Source of the DNA: Asterochloris sp. CNOR1
Lineage: Eukaryota > Chlorophyta > Trebouxiophyceae > Trebouxiales > Trebouxiaceae
Length of the DNA stretch: 64,000 nucleotides
Direction: 5' to 3'
Assembly: GCA_963969365.1 (NCBI GenBank)
Contig: OZ017749.1
Coordinates: forward strand, 2,356,001-2,420,000
Below, piece by piece: positions 1-11,700 of the stretch. The stretch's first letter is position 1. Each line of letters opens with the position of its first letter. Under the pieces are notes generated by a model that was not told the DNA's origin, searched no databases, and worked only from the letters and a program-made list of their open reading frames with translations. Made by a program: the position numbers and the translations under genes.

Positions 1-162
1 GGACAGCAAGCACCTGACAGAACAGTGGCGGACCACAACCTAGCTCCGCTGCTGAGGTTCCTGATCTACACCTGTGGTTCACCAGGCATTGTGGGGGTTA
101 TATGTCTGCTTTCGTCCATTGGCCTGTGGCTAGCTGCCTGAGCTGTAATCTCAAACATGCAG

Positions 163-3100
163 GCAATGGACGGCACTACCAAACGCCTGAGGATTGGAGA
201 TGTAGTCACCAATATGTTTCGCACCGTGCTTGCCTTGTCGCCCGGTGAGCTGGTTGCTGACCTGACACTGGAACACACAGATGGTTCTCTGCAGGGCATG
301 GATGTAAACTCCGGATGTGGTAGGCTATATTGCTGGGGCCTAGCTTGGCACTCAATCAGTGTTGCTTCACTGTGAGATCACACTTCTCCTGCTGCACCAT
401 CTTACTGTGGAAGTACCCATGGTGTCGTTGGGTGGAGCCCACATCCTGAGTCTTGTGCTCTGCAGGCAAGACACTGCTGATTCCCAGTCTGGGCACAGAG
501 TGACTTGGTGTTTCTGCTTGGTGATGAGGCCAGGCTTCCTTCCCTCCACAAGTGCATGGATCTTGCTCTGACAGAGACTCTCGTGCCTGCAGGTGACATG
601 TTGCAGGCCACTTATCTTGTCATGGGCAAGCTAGCCCCTGATTATGAGAATGTGGAGCTCAATGTGGGAGGCAGCACTGTGGCGGCAGCTGTCAGGGAGG
701 CCACTGGTGGGTGACCCCATTGCCTGGGTCAGGGTTCCCTGAAAAGGGTTAGGGCATGCTGTACTGCCAGGATGTTGCCATGACGATGAGCTGCAACCAT
801 CTGCGCCCAGTTCAACGTGGAAGGCAGTGTGTGTATGTGCTGTGGCACTGGCTGTCAGAGAGGCAGCTGGTGGGCAGCCTTACTGATCTCCATGCATCCC
901 TGGGGCCGTGAAGTCACTCTAGCGCTAACCTGTCAGCTGCTGCATTCAAAATTACCACAGGCACAGCATGAGCTTCAACGCCATGGCCTGTGCTGCAGGC
1001 ACCACCAGAGCAAGGTTGCGAGACATGTACACAGAGCAGGGGGACTTGGGGGATGTCGCACAGGCCTGTCGCCAGACGCAGGTGAGGCTCTCCGCTGCCA
1101 GACACACTTTGCTGCACGTGTATTCCTGGCAGGCAGTTCAATGCCTCAAGTAGTGCTGTCGCAGAGCCTTTTGCATCCTTTTAACATGAACGGATTACAG
1201 GCTGTGCAGGCAATGGGGTGCCCTGCCGTCAGACCTGCTCCACACATCTTGCGTCAGCCTTGCCACATCAGTTGTGCAACGGCGCAGCAGTCCTGTCCCT
1301 GATGTGCTGCAGACCATGCTGCACCGCCCAGCCCCATTGAGTGTGGCTGGAGTGTACAAAACACTGCGGCAGATCGCGCTGGAAAAGGGTGCTGGGTCAG
1401 CTGCCCGGCGCCAGCAGGCAATCCTCAGCATGCTTCGGAGCTGCAGGTGGGAATGTATCGTCAGCTTGAGACAGGGTTTGTCACTCTGCATGCTCTGCAG
1501 CTGCAGCAAGGATGGCTTGTCTACCTGGGGAGCTGCCTGCCTGCAGCTTTGACGGCTGCATCCCCTTCACATCAGTGCAGTCAGTTGGCTTTTGAGGTGT
1601 GTCAGCAAGCCTTAAGCTCTTTGTCAGGTCGAAACCTGCAAGGGCCTGCTGCGGCTTATGACACCAGTCTGTGCCCTGGTGCAGAGCCTCAGATTTTCTG
1701 CAGGTTGGTAAAGTGTCGAAGGCCTGCAGGAAGTGCGGCGCTCATTTCACACTAGACCAGGGCCTTGAAGCTGTGCTGCTGCAGCAACCGCCACAAGTGC
1801 ATGTTGCTGGGATTGGTGCAGAAGGGAAGGGCATTATTGCAGCTCCACAGCACTCCTTGATACCTGCAGGGAGTGCGAGACCAAGTACCTGGTGCGCACT
1901 CTGGTGCAGAATCTGAGGGTGGGCGCCAACTGGCGCTCTGTGATTGGCCCCCTGGCCAAGGCAGTTGTACTGCACAAAGAGGGCATGCGAGTGCCCAAAG
2001 CTCAGCTGGATGCAGCTGCAATGGCAGCATCCCAGGCTTTCCATGTGAGCTGCTCTGTGCACTCTTGCGTCAGCCTATCTCTGAGCTGCTTCAATGTCTC
2101 TCCTGCTACCTGGCAGGGCCTGGCAGGCCATGACAGGGTTCATGCCGGGCAATTCTGTCAAGTGCACTTGAGCAGGGTCCACAGCCTGCACGGTACGCAG
2201 TCCAGGCCTTCCACGCGAGGCGCCTGCCATGTCTATTAGCAAACTGTGTCAGCGCATTGCCGCCGCACTGCGCAGGCTGTGGTCAGCTGTGGCGCTGGGT
2301 GCTGAGTGGGATATCTGTGTCCTTAGCTGGACGTCGTCCTTGTCCATGGGGAGAATGACGTTCTCCTCTTTGGACACATTCCAGCTTGCAAACCACTGTG
2401 CGCCTGGGCATGCAGGTGTGCCCCAACCTGGACATCCTGGTGCCTGCCCTCGTGGACGGGGGAATTGTTGAGCTCAAGAAGCGCTGCAACCTGACACCTG
2501 GTAGGCCTGGCTTGCTAGCCATTGTATGCACATCATACTCTGGCAGAGTTATGACCTCAGCCCAGCCATCAGGGCAGGCGCCTGCATGCTGGCATGCCCA
2601 GGCACAGCTAATGCTGGCCAGGTCCTGAGGAGATCCTTGAGGCCATCAAGCTGCTCATGGGGCAGCCCTATTCCCAGCTGCTCAGCTTAGCCTGCTGCCT
2701 GCAGGTGTGCCCCTGAAGCCCATGCTGGCCAAGATCTGTGAGGGCATCCCAGACGCCATCAAGCAGCTCAAGGCGCAACCTTTCCTTGCGGAGTTCAAGT
2801 ATGACGGCATGCGCTCCCAGATCCACCTGCTGCCCAACGGCAGTGTCAAAATTTTCAGCCGCAACTGTGAGGAGCGGACAGTGGCTTACCCAGATGTGGT
2901 GGCTGCGATCCGACAGGCAGCTCAGGGTGAGGAGGGGTGCATGTCCAGGGCTGGTGCGTGTGTGTGGATGGTGGCATAGCCAGACAGCGTGACAGCCCAC
3001 CAGCAGGCAGCTCAAGGTGAGGGGGAGTGATGTGGGATGAGCCTGCATGATGCGGTGGTGTTGGCTGGCAGGCAAGCTGTTGATGGTGCTGGTATCGTTG

Positions 3101-6100
3101 GGCAGGCCTGCTGTGGGTGAAAGTGCACTTGCTGGTGGGTCTATGCAATCTGCCCAGACCGCACATTTTACCATGCCCGATTTGAGCCTTTGCGAGGTGG
3201 GTGTTCACTCAGTGGTTGCTCCTCATGAGCTGTGCTTTCACCTGTGCCTGCCTGTTGCAGGTGGGTCACAGTCAGTGGTGCTTGATGCTGAGCTGGTGGC
3301 CGTGGATCGCGCGAACGGCAACAAGCTGCGCGCCTTTCAGGAGCTGGCCACACGGGCGCGCTCAGAGGTCACCGAGCAGCAGGTGGGGGCTGAGACATTT
3401 TGCTGCCGCTTTGTACTGGAAGCAAGCAGCTTGAAGGCTGCAATGCCTTGTGACAGGCACACCCTGCATGATCAACGTGTGTCAGGATGTACACGGTACG
3501 TCAGGATGCCCAGAGCTGTGCATACTGCCTGGCCCCTTGTCAGAGGCTCTCCACACTTGCATGCCATCATTACCCCGCCAAAGTGTCAGACTCCCTCCAT
3601 CTGTCTACTTGTGTCTGGCATTTACTTGTGTCTGGCAAAGCATCCTGCTAATGCTTCAGCAGGGCACACTGCAGCCTGCAGGTCACACTCAGGTCTGGAT
3701 GTGGTATCTGATCTGCCTGGTGTTTTGGTGGCCAGTCCATGATGTTTAAAGAGCTGTGGGTGGAGTGAGCAGTGTGCTCAGCGCTGCCTGCAGATCATGG
3801 TCCTGGATTGCCTGTTTGTGTTCCTGTATGGTGAAGTGGGGCCAGAGAGACCCTGGTGGCCCAGCATTCATGCATTGCTTGAGCAGCTGTGTCTGCTGCC
3901 TGCTGCCCGCCATCCAATAGTGCGTGCTTGTGAAGGGCATGCCTTGTGCGGGGCAAGGTTTGTGCAGTCATGTCTGCCTGCTGCCTGCCGGTCACAGTCC
4001 AGGTTTGCGTCTTGTCTCCCATCTTCTGTTCAGAAACAAGAACAGCGCTTGAATGTAGCGGCTGCGTCTGTGCTGCCTGCAGGTCACCATCCAGGTCTGT
4101 GTGTTTGTCTTTGACCTCCTGTACGTTGATGGGGTTTCTCTGGTGGCTCTGCCCCTCAGGGAGCGCAGGCAGCGCCTGCAGCAGGCGCTGCCCAACCTGC
4201 GCCCAGGGCATGTCCAGATCGCGGAGTCCACAGAATTTGAGCCTGCAGCCTTTACGGGCAGCGCTGCTGCTGCTGTGGCAGCAGCCGCAGCCAGGGCTGG
4301 CTCTGCAGATGGCATGGAGCAGATTGACGTCGCAGCAGAGGCAGTCCCCGTGGCAACAGAGCAGCGCTCAGGCAAGGCTCCTGAGGCTGCAGGCAAGCCA
4401 GCTGGTGGGGAAGCAGACAGGCCAGCTGCAGAGGCAGTGCTGGCATCGGCCACCCCGCCTGCTGCCGAGGCAGGGGTTGGGGCCATCCAGCTCGGCCAGA
4501 GCGTAGAGGCCAGCAAGGCAGCAGATCATCCATCGCCCTCAGATGCTGCAGCTGGCACAGAGATTGTGCCTGCCTCAGGGCTGCAGGCCCTTGAAGCCCG
4601 CATTCAGGCAAGATTAAAGATCACGCACTGCGCACTTAGGGGCCAGGCGTCATCAGCATGCGCTGCCTCATAGGTTGGCAGGCCATGCACTGCGGCCTCA
4701 TTGTGCTGCCTCGTGAGAGAGCCTCTGGCTAGCTCCAGGGTCTCGGGCGGCTCAAAGATGGTCTGGTGGAAGCTGCATGCTCTTCCAGTCGTCTTTACCA
4801 GTGCAGGCACACCAGCACAGCTGGATGTAAAGCCTGGTCAAACCGGTGTCTGCACCTGCAGGACTACCTGCTGGAGTCCTTTGCTGCCAGCACTGAGGGG
4901 CTGATGCTGAAGGCTCTGGATGTGGGGGCAGCCTACCAGCCCTCCAAGCGCAGCGACAGCTGGATCAAGATCAAGAGGTGTGCAGGCTTGGCCACAGGGT
5001 CTACACTCTGTCTGGCCCCAATGCACACCAGAATGCTAAGCATGACAGCTGGACCAAGATCAAGCTGTGCGCATGCTTGGCCTCAGGGGTTGAAGCCTGC
5101 CTGGTAACATTGCTTGGCATATGTGCAACCCCTCAGGTGCAGAGCCTGCTGCACTGTGAACAAGGATTGTCTGTAGAGTGGTTGTGACACAAGAGCCCTC
5201 CTCCTGAGAGCCTGAAGTACCATCCACAAGACGATACAAAACACAATGGAAGGTCACCGTCTGCAGGACTTACTGCATGGGCGTGCTGGCTGCCTGGACC
5301 TCTCAGCACAAGGCGCTGCACCTGCTGCTTGAGCCTGCCCCCCTGCAGCTGCCTGCAGGGGCTCCAGCTGCAGGCCCTGCACCCGCCCTCAGTTACTGTC
5401 TGTCTGAGTGGTGCATGAAGGCGGCCTTCAAAGCTGTGCATATGAGCTTGCAGGGACTACTGCGAGGGGCTGCGGGACTCTCTGGACCTGGTCGTCATCG
5501 GCGCCTGGCATGGGAACGGGCGCAAGGTCAAGTGGTTCAGCCCCTTCCTGCTGGCGGCCTGGGACCCTGAGGCAGAGGAGTATCAGAGCATGTGCCGGTG
5601 CATGTCGGGCTTCACCGACCAGTTCTATGAGGAGGTGGGCACCCATGCCCGGCTTGTCCTGTCAATGAGAGCCACTGCTCCAGCTGCATGTTCTCTGCAC
5701 CCAGCATACAGCCCTGGTTGAAGTAAGGAGGGCATCGGCTGCCAGCAGCACATCTGCGGCTGCTGGTGTGCCGCTGCTTATCAGGCTTCACTGAAGAGTC
5801 CAGGAGGAGGCAGGCGGCTTGGATTTGATGAGTGCCAGCTGGACACATTCTGCACCTGAAGTGCAATGTTTGCCGGATTAGTTAGGACTGGCGTATGTCG
5901 CCAGCAGTATGTCTGCGGCAGCCACCGGGCTGCTTCATGTCAGGGGTTTCAGTGCTGGGCTTGGCTGACATCATGGATAGGAGGTGAGTCAGACGTCTGG
6001 CAGGAAGTTGACTCCCTCCTCAGCAGCTTCTCATATGCTGAGTCGGAGCGGCAGCACAGTGGGCAGCCCAGGCATCGTTTGGGACCTGGTCACATGCCCT

Positions 6101-7450
6101 TGGTGCAGGTCAGGCCTTACTTGCACAGTCTTTGGTGCGATGGCCAGCCCACAACTTTGGTCACAGTCTGCATCTGCTGATTCTTGAAATTCAGCGACCA
6201 GCTCTGCGAGTTGGGGCAGAGGTGTCTTGGAGGCGACACAGCACTTGGCCTCTCTGTGCAGTTCTTTACACATATCAATGTCGCCACCATCCCTGCCAAC
6301 CAGATGCAACATCAGCCTCTGCCTGCAGACCACCCTGTCATGGCAACTGCCGACTGTGCCAAAAGAAAGAACTAACCCCTTCTGTGCTAAGACAGAGACT
6401 TAACAGAGACTCTCTTCTGTGCAGGCCACCACGGGCTTCAAGCCCACTGTCATCCCTGCCAGGAACACAGATGATTGCATGCAGAGCCACAAGGCGCTTC
6501 AAAAGCTGGCGTTTTCCCTGCCAGCAAGACGCAAGACTGAGCCCTTCTGTGCAGGCCACCACACGCTTCAAGGCCACTGCCATTCCTGCCAAGAAAGCCT
6601 ACTATCGTACGGAGGAGCGCCCCGACGTGTGGTTTGAGCCCACCGAGGTCTGGGAAATTCGGGGCGCAGACCTCACCATCTCGCCAGTGCACAAGGCGGC
6701 TGTGGGGCAGCTGCACCCTGACCGCGGAGTCTCACTCAGGTCAGGGCGTGCTGCGCTGTATTGGAAATTGTTCTGAGTCAGCCTGGCGTGCTGCTGCACC
6801 GTGCTGGACTGGTGGTTTGGCTCACAACTGGCCTTCAGCAAGCTCACCTCAGAGAGGCATGCGCACCTGGAGCAGGAGAGCATCGAGGCAGTAACAGAGG
6901 CTTTCTCGCACGTTTACACAAGCTGGCTGAACTGCTTTAGGAGCTCTGTGTAGGAGGCCTGCAAGCCCAACCAACAGCAGAGGACAACAGAGGTTGCCTA
7001 TGTCAGGGCCTGCTGCGCCACTGTGTTGACGGGATGCCTGATGGCCCCTGGGGTCGCCCTCATAGTGCATGGACTCACAATGTTCAACCCCAGTGTTTAA
7101 CGTGAAGTGTTTCTGCAGAGCTTCCAAAAGGTCTTTGACATAGTGCTGCCGTGCTGTAGCACCAGTCTGGAGCAGATATGATGAGCTGAGTTCATGTACT
7201 CTGCAGGTTTCCCCGCATGATTCGTCAGCGTCTTGACAAGTCGCCAGAGGAGGCATCTTCACCTGGTTTCATTGTCGACTTGTACAACAGACAGCAACGT
7301 AAAGTCACAAGTGCGGCTGACACATTATCAGCCCGCAAGGCAGGCGCTGCCAAGCCAGCTGCAGCTGTAGACAATGATGACATAAATCCTGCAGTTAGCA
7401 GTGATGTTGACATTGATGACGCCACAGCAGCCCCTGAGACACAGGACTAG
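163..7450 (+). CDS. LIG1: DNA ligase I, ATP-dependent (5' end outside window)
   Basis: Seals nicks and joins Okazaki fragments in the nucleus, forming a lysine-AMP intermediate with ATP. Exons I can phase: 163-244, 593-706, 999-1081, 1313-1446, 1870-2044, 2416-2500, 2705-2926, 3261-3382, 4083-4607, 4862-4977, 5454-5634, 6555-6739 and 7207-7450. One short exon of about 20 residues may be missing between 2045 and 2415. The first exons give the all-helical DNA-binding domain. Exon 2705-2926 holds the nucleotidyltransferase motif EFKYDGMR with the adenylated Lys. Motif III is DAELVAVD, IIIa is FVFDLLYVDG, IV is EGLMLK and V is WIKIK, followed by the OB-fold. About 120 Ala/Pro-rich residues (about 4240-4600) interrupt the catalytic domain between motifs IIIa and IV, which is unusual. 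The intron at 4608-4861 starts with GC. Several introns hold decayed copies of neighbouring exon edges. The N-terminal PCNA-binding and targeting region lies left of the window. It is convergent with the next gene. Family assignment is secure; the exact protein is not. Confidence 0.95.
2611..2674 (+). repeat. Ghost copy of ligase exon 2705-2926 start
   Basis: This intron segment reads ATGCTGGCCAGGTCCTGAGG, then GAGGCCATCAAGCTGCTCAT and GGGGCAGCCCTATTCC. It aligns along its length with 2722-2785 (ATGCTGGCCAAGATCTGTGA, GACGCCATCAAGCAGCTCAA, GGCGCAACCTTTCC). Identity looks to be about two thirds or more by eye. Confidence 0.8.
2985..3030 (+). repeat. Ghost copy of ligase exon end plus donor
   Basis: CAGGCAGCTCAAGGTGAGGG GGAGTGATG at about 3003-3031 repeats CAGGCAGCTCAGGGTGAGGA GGGGTGCATG at 2914-2943, which is the exon end and its GT donor. 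The match over the junction is nearly exact. Confidence 0.75.
3668..4030 (+). repeat. Three ghost copies of the ligase motif IIIa exon start
   Basis: The real junction TGCCTGCAGGTCACCATCCA, GGTCTGTGTGTTTGTC at 4076-4111 has copies at 3978-4013 (TGCCTGCCGGTCACAGTCCA, GGTTTGCGTCTTGTC) and about 3672-3710 (GCCTGCAGGTCACACTCAGG, TCTGGATGTGGTATC). There is also a more decayed one at about 3787-3836 (CTGCAGATCATGGTCCTGGA, TTGCCTGTTTGTGTTCCTGT). Four related acceptor-like junctions therefore lie within 450 nt. Confidence 0.75.
5030..5090 (+). repeat. Ghost copy of ligase motif V exon end
   Basis: GACAGCTGGACCAAGATCAA, GCTGTGCGCATGCTTGGCCT, CAG at 5043-5085 repeats GACAGCTGGATCAAGATCAA, GAGGTGTGCAGGCTTGGCCA, CAG at 4955-4998. 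The copied unit includes the coding end, the donor and about 20 nt of intron. Confidence 0.85.
5258..5312 (+). repeat. Ghost copy of ligase exon 5454-5634 start
   Basis: TCTGCAGGACTTACTGCATG, GGCGTGCTGGCTGCCTGGAC, CTCTC at 5261-5305 parallels CTTGCAGGGACTACTGCGAG, GGGCTGCGGGACTCTCTGGA, CCTGG at 5447-5492. The acceptor is included. Confidence 0.72.
6280..6550 (+). repeat. Ghost copies upstream of ligase exon 6555-6739
   Basis: The clearest copy (6414-6470: CTTCTGTGCAGGCCACCACG, GGCTTCAAGCCCACTGTCAT, CCCTGCCAGGAACAC) matches the real acceptor and exon start (6544-6600: CTTCTGTGCAGGCCACCACA, CGCTTCAAGGCCACTGCCAT, TCCTGCCAAGAAAGC). Weaker copies lie at about 6282-6360 (GTCGCCACCATCCCTGCCAA; CCCTGTCATGGCAACTGCC) and about 6500-6530. 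The 6424 copy would still read ATTGFKPTVIPA. Confidence 0.85.
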
Positions 7451-7703
7451 GCTTTGACAGCCAAAATTGGCATGTCTTATTTGTTTGGATCATCATCCTG
7501 CTGCCCTCCTTTGCCATGTTTCATTGCTCTCCAGCCTTTGTCTAGCATCTGCATTTCATGCCCCTCATGTCACAACTTCGAAACTCAATCCCTTATAGGT
7601 GTATGGATTTCCTGCATGCACAGGACCTGCTGCGATCCATGAACAGATGGCTGTGAGCCACGCCAGTAGGAACATCAAACAGCCAGCAAGCTGTGTCTGG
7701 CCA

Positions 7704-8597
7704 TCACACAAGGCTGCGGATGCGAGACCCAAGTGTGAACGCACCGTCGGAGAGGTTTGTATCAGACAGCTCCAGGTTGAAGAAGTCCCTGTGATCCAAA
7801 TCATCAAACAGGGGCCCAGCATGCCAAGTGCCCCGCTCTAGCTTGACAAAGCCACCATGTGGAATCTCAAAGGCGTGCAGCTGCTCAGGCTTGGGTGGCT
7901 GCTTCCCAGTGGGGTGACTGACGGCCAGGAACCAGGAGCCGGGCTGCATGCTCCCCAGGCACTGCGTCACTTGAGCATGATGGTTGACCTGCAGAGGCAT
8001 GTGACTGCATTAGCAAGTATCAGACTTTGCAAAAGGTGTCGATGGTAAGGTCCGAAGTCAGTGGTTGCTGCCTGAGGGCAGGACTCAAGCAGACGGGCAG
8101 GCTGTTGACGCCAGGGTTTGTAGCCACCTTCGCGCTGCGCCTGCCTGCTTACTGTGTGGAAGTGCATGCCCCGCCGCGGCAAGCGCATGACATAGAACCT
8201 GCAGGCCAGGTATGTGCGCTCGGCCGCCGAGCCATCAGTAAGCGCCGCCAGATGTGTCTAGGGCTCGCCTGGGTGTGCCTCTGCTCAGCACAAGCTGTGC
8301 ATCGTCCATGTCAAACAGCTTGCCATCCTTTGTTGGGGCAATGACTTGACCTGCAGCATTGCAGGCCAATCTGTTCAAACTGTCGACAGCAGGACAACAT
8401 TGTGCTGTGGAAGTGTCACCAAAAGGAGCAAACTCTGCTGCTGTGATGGGTTTGGCTGTTATCCTGGTGTGTTGTGTGGTTTCCTGCTGTGTGGCTTGGC
8501 ACCTGAGATGCCTGACAGCAAGCATGGGCCCAGGTGCCCCTGTGCGTCCAGTCTGCAAAGAGGATGCCTGGGAGACCTGCATATCATGCGCTAACAT
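7704..8597 (-). CDS. allA: Ureidoglycolate lyase (AllA family)
   Basis: Cleaves ureidoglycolate to glyoxylate and urea in the purine/allantoin breakdown pathway, releasing nitrogen. Four exons join in frame: 8597-8420, 8350-8269, 8198-8153 and 7988-7704, for 591 nt or 196 aa, close to the usual family size plus a short N-terminal extension. Visible landmarks are EFAPFGQVI, then RFYVMRLPRRGMHFHTV, HHAQVTQCLGS, WFLAV and KLERGTWHAGPLF with DFFNLELSDTN near the end; the His and acidic residues expected of the cupin-like fold are present. Intron 1 (8419-8351) is GT-AG. Intron 2 (8268-8199) begins GC, since only GCGAGC keeps the frame into FYVMR. The first Met at 8597 is the farthest upstream in the exon; an internal Met would remove part of a possible targeting extension. 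It ends convergently 253 bp from the ligase stop and starts divergently 185 bp from RPN1. The related enzyme ureidoglycolate amidohydrolase is a different fold and does not fit. Confidence 0.9.
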
Positions 8598-8782
8598 CTA
8601 TGCATGCCGAAAGTTTGCCAACAATCGAGGCAGGATAGTTTAATGTTGACAACCTCTATTTCGTATCCATTCTGCGTGCACCTCTGTCAGAGGCACCTGC
8701 TGCATCCTCATTAGTCTGGGATCTGATTGTGTATTATACCACCCAGTGAAGGCCGGTGCATCTGAGCTCTTCCAGTTGCAGC
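8598..8782. promoter_or_regulatory. Divergent intergenic region, ureidoglycolate lyase / RPN1
   Basis: These 185 bp separate the start codons of two divergent genes, so both promoters and 5' leaders must lie here or overlap the first exons. An AT-richer stretch (about 8630-8745) includes TATT/TATA-like words, but no element can be assigned from sequence alone. Confidence 0.4.
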
Positions 8783-11700
8783 ATGGCTGTACCTGAGTCG
8801 GGCAAGGGATCCAAGAATGATCAGCAAAAGGACAAAGGCAAGCAGCAGAAGCCCAACAAGGTGCAGAAAGGTGCACAGGATGACAAGGAAGCAGAGCTGA
8901 GTGAGGAGGTGGGTGCAGTGCTTGATTGCTGCAGCACCAGAGGTGCCCAAGCTGATGGGTGAGCCTGATGGTCTGATGCTGTTTGTCTGTCTGCACCAAT
9001 TGCCTGGATGCTGTGTGTGGGTCTACCACCTCAGTGCTCATGTCGCTCACAAGCCAAGCCTGCTTGCATGCCGACCTTCACCAGCTGCTACACAAGTCCC
9101 AGCAATTGCACGGCAGGAGTTCCTCTGCAGGACCTGGCTGTCAAGCAGAACTTGGAGCTCATGGTGGAGCGCATCAAGGACGTGGACACCGGCGTGCAGA
9201 AGATGGCGCTTGAAACCGTGTCCAAGGAGATCAGGTCAGGCAGGAGGCTGCTGTGCACACCTGATCATCAGACGACTGCAAGGAGCACAGTCCCACAGCT
9301 GCACTGAGCAACTGTTGGAGCTGGCCTCGCTGGTCCCTTACTGGCTCCATTGCCAGGGCAGTCCATTGCACTGTGCTCGTGCGGGTCAGCGTGTTTTGCA
9401 GGCTTGGCAAGCCACTGCTGGAATCTGTCTGCTGCATGAGGCCTCTGAGGTCCCGCCTGCCCGCCAGCCCTGTCTGCAAGCTGTGGTTCCTGCATGAGGG
9501 AGCCCCAATGTTTCCTGGTTGAGCCGCCTTTCCAGCAGCGTGACTGGCTGCCTGTGCCAGCCTGCTGCGCAGCCTGACGCCCTCAGATGACTGCATCCGA
9601 CCTGCAGGGAGGCAACGACGTCAATGACCTCAGTGCCCAAGCCTTTGAAGTTCCTGCGTGCACACTATGAGGGGCTGAAGACCCAGTACAGCAGCCTTCC
9701 AGCCTCCAACGCCAACCGGCCGGCGCTGGCAGATGTCCTGTCGGTGCTGGCCATCACGTCGGGGAAGGAGGGCGAGCGTGAGAGCCTGCACTACAGGTGG
9801 GGCCTAACATGCCCATGTGTCTCTTGCACACTGCCAATGCGAAGTGGAGCCAGGACTGTGCAGCTGGGTGCTGCCAAATGCGCGCTTCACAGGTGGGGTG
9901 CCTCTTACGCCCCAGCAAGGAGCATGCCCTTCTCCCTGGCGTGGGCATAGCTGCTGCATTCCTTGTGTCTGCAGCGGTGCAGGAGCTGCACTCAGCAGGC
10001 ATCTGAACAAAACTGGGCAGCTCCAGCTGCACCTCATCCCCCCACTGCACCCAGGCTTGCAGAGCGCTTGAACCAACACAGCGGCTCAGACTCGCCGACA
10101 TGCGTGCTGCAGGCTCAAGGGCGCCGGGGACGATGTCGGCTCCTGGGGCAATGAGTACGTGCGAAACCTGGCAGGAGAGATTGCTGCAGAGTTCCACGAT
10201 AGGCAGGACCAGGACAAGGATGTCCAGGTGCACATCACAGGATTGCAGCACCCAGAGTGGATTGCGGCAATGGCAGCTGAGCTGGCAGTCTTGAGGGAGC
10301 AGCACCAGTGTAGCTCATAAGACATCATCCTACACATTGAGGGGTGTGCTGCTAGGTGGCGCAGGCCTGGCACACCTGTGAGGAACCAGCATGGCCGATG
10401 GCAACAATATGGGGGTCCAGTCCCTCTGTTGCAGCTCATGCATTTGCAGTTTGTGTCTGCACAGTCCCTGGGCTGCCCGAGCTGTATTTGCCGTCAGGTA
10501 CTGCACCATGTGTTTGCAATGGTGTGACACGTAAAAAGGCCGACAAAAACAACTCTGCCCTCTCGCCTGACCGTTGGCTGCACTGCACTACTGGCCTGTC
10601 ATTGTTCTTCTTCATTGTTACAGGAGCTGCTGGAGCTGGTCAGACAGGTTGTGCCCTACCACATGCGCCACAATGCAGAGCCAGAGGCTGTGGACATCCT
10701 GCTGGAGGTGGAGAGGCTGGACTGGCTGGCAGAGCACGTGGACGACAAGAACTACAACAGGTCAGTTGCATTTGCAGCCCTGTCTGGTGGGTACTAGCGA
10801 CGCTCACCTTCCTTGCCTGGCAGAGTATGTATGCGTCCAATGACAAGAGGGTCAGGTTGCGTTGCTCTGCCTGCAAGCATATGCATATGGTGTTCACCTG
10901 AACAGTGTTTGCCTGGCAATCTGGTGGGCAAAATGGGCTACAGCAAGTCAGCCTGGCTCTTGCAGTCCCTGCTGCAGGCAATCGCACACCATGAATGCAA
11001 GAGCCAGCAGCACATTGCTGACCACATCCGTCAGCACATCCCTGCCTGATTGGTGTACACCCTGTTGCCACAGCCAGCCAGATTTTGGACAGTCCAGCAG
11101 GGTAGCCGCCTGACTCCTGCCAGGATCACAAGGCTTTGCAGTCAGGCTTGCCACAGCGTCAGAGACTATAGGGTACCAAGGCACCCTCCTGTCTGAAGCT
11201 GCACAGAAGCGCGCCGCCCCTGCAGGACCTGCCTGTACCTGACCAGCTGCTGTTCCTACCTTGCGGAGCCTGACGACGCAGCAGTCCTGCGCACTGCCTA
11301 CGATATCTACCTCCAGCGGGGCAAGTACCCAGATGCCATGCGCGTGGCCCTGCGCCTCAACGACCAGCAGCTCATCGTGAGTCGCATGCTTTCCACCACA
11401 GAGCGTATTGCCAGGCGCCACAGCTGATCAGCCACTGATGATGCATTGACAAGGGCTCAAAGCTGCTGCCGCGCCCTGTGCCCAAAGCCTGAGGTGCTCA
11501 TCACAGATGGCTTGAGGGTGCTGCAACCACATGACCAGCAGCTCATCGTGGCTCCCCATGCCTAGTGCGACAGGGCGCTTAGATTATGCCTAGTCCATAC
11601 GCATGAGATGGCTTGCTATGTTCTGTTCTGTCTGGCTCGACCCAAAGTGCTTGCCGTGTGCCACAGCTGACCAGCAGCTGCTGGCGAGCCCAGAGGCATG

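Noticed and set aside
2668-3174. Minus-strand open frame of 168 codons over the ligase catalytic exon
   Set aside because: The plus strand carries the conserved KYDG motif in this place; the minus frame crosses exon and intron with no splice logic.
5040-5100. The copy of WIKIK as a true second ligase exon
   Set aside because: It duplicates the end of the exon before it, lacks a TGCAG acceptor at the right place, and the protein motif is already complete. I treat it as an intronic ghost.
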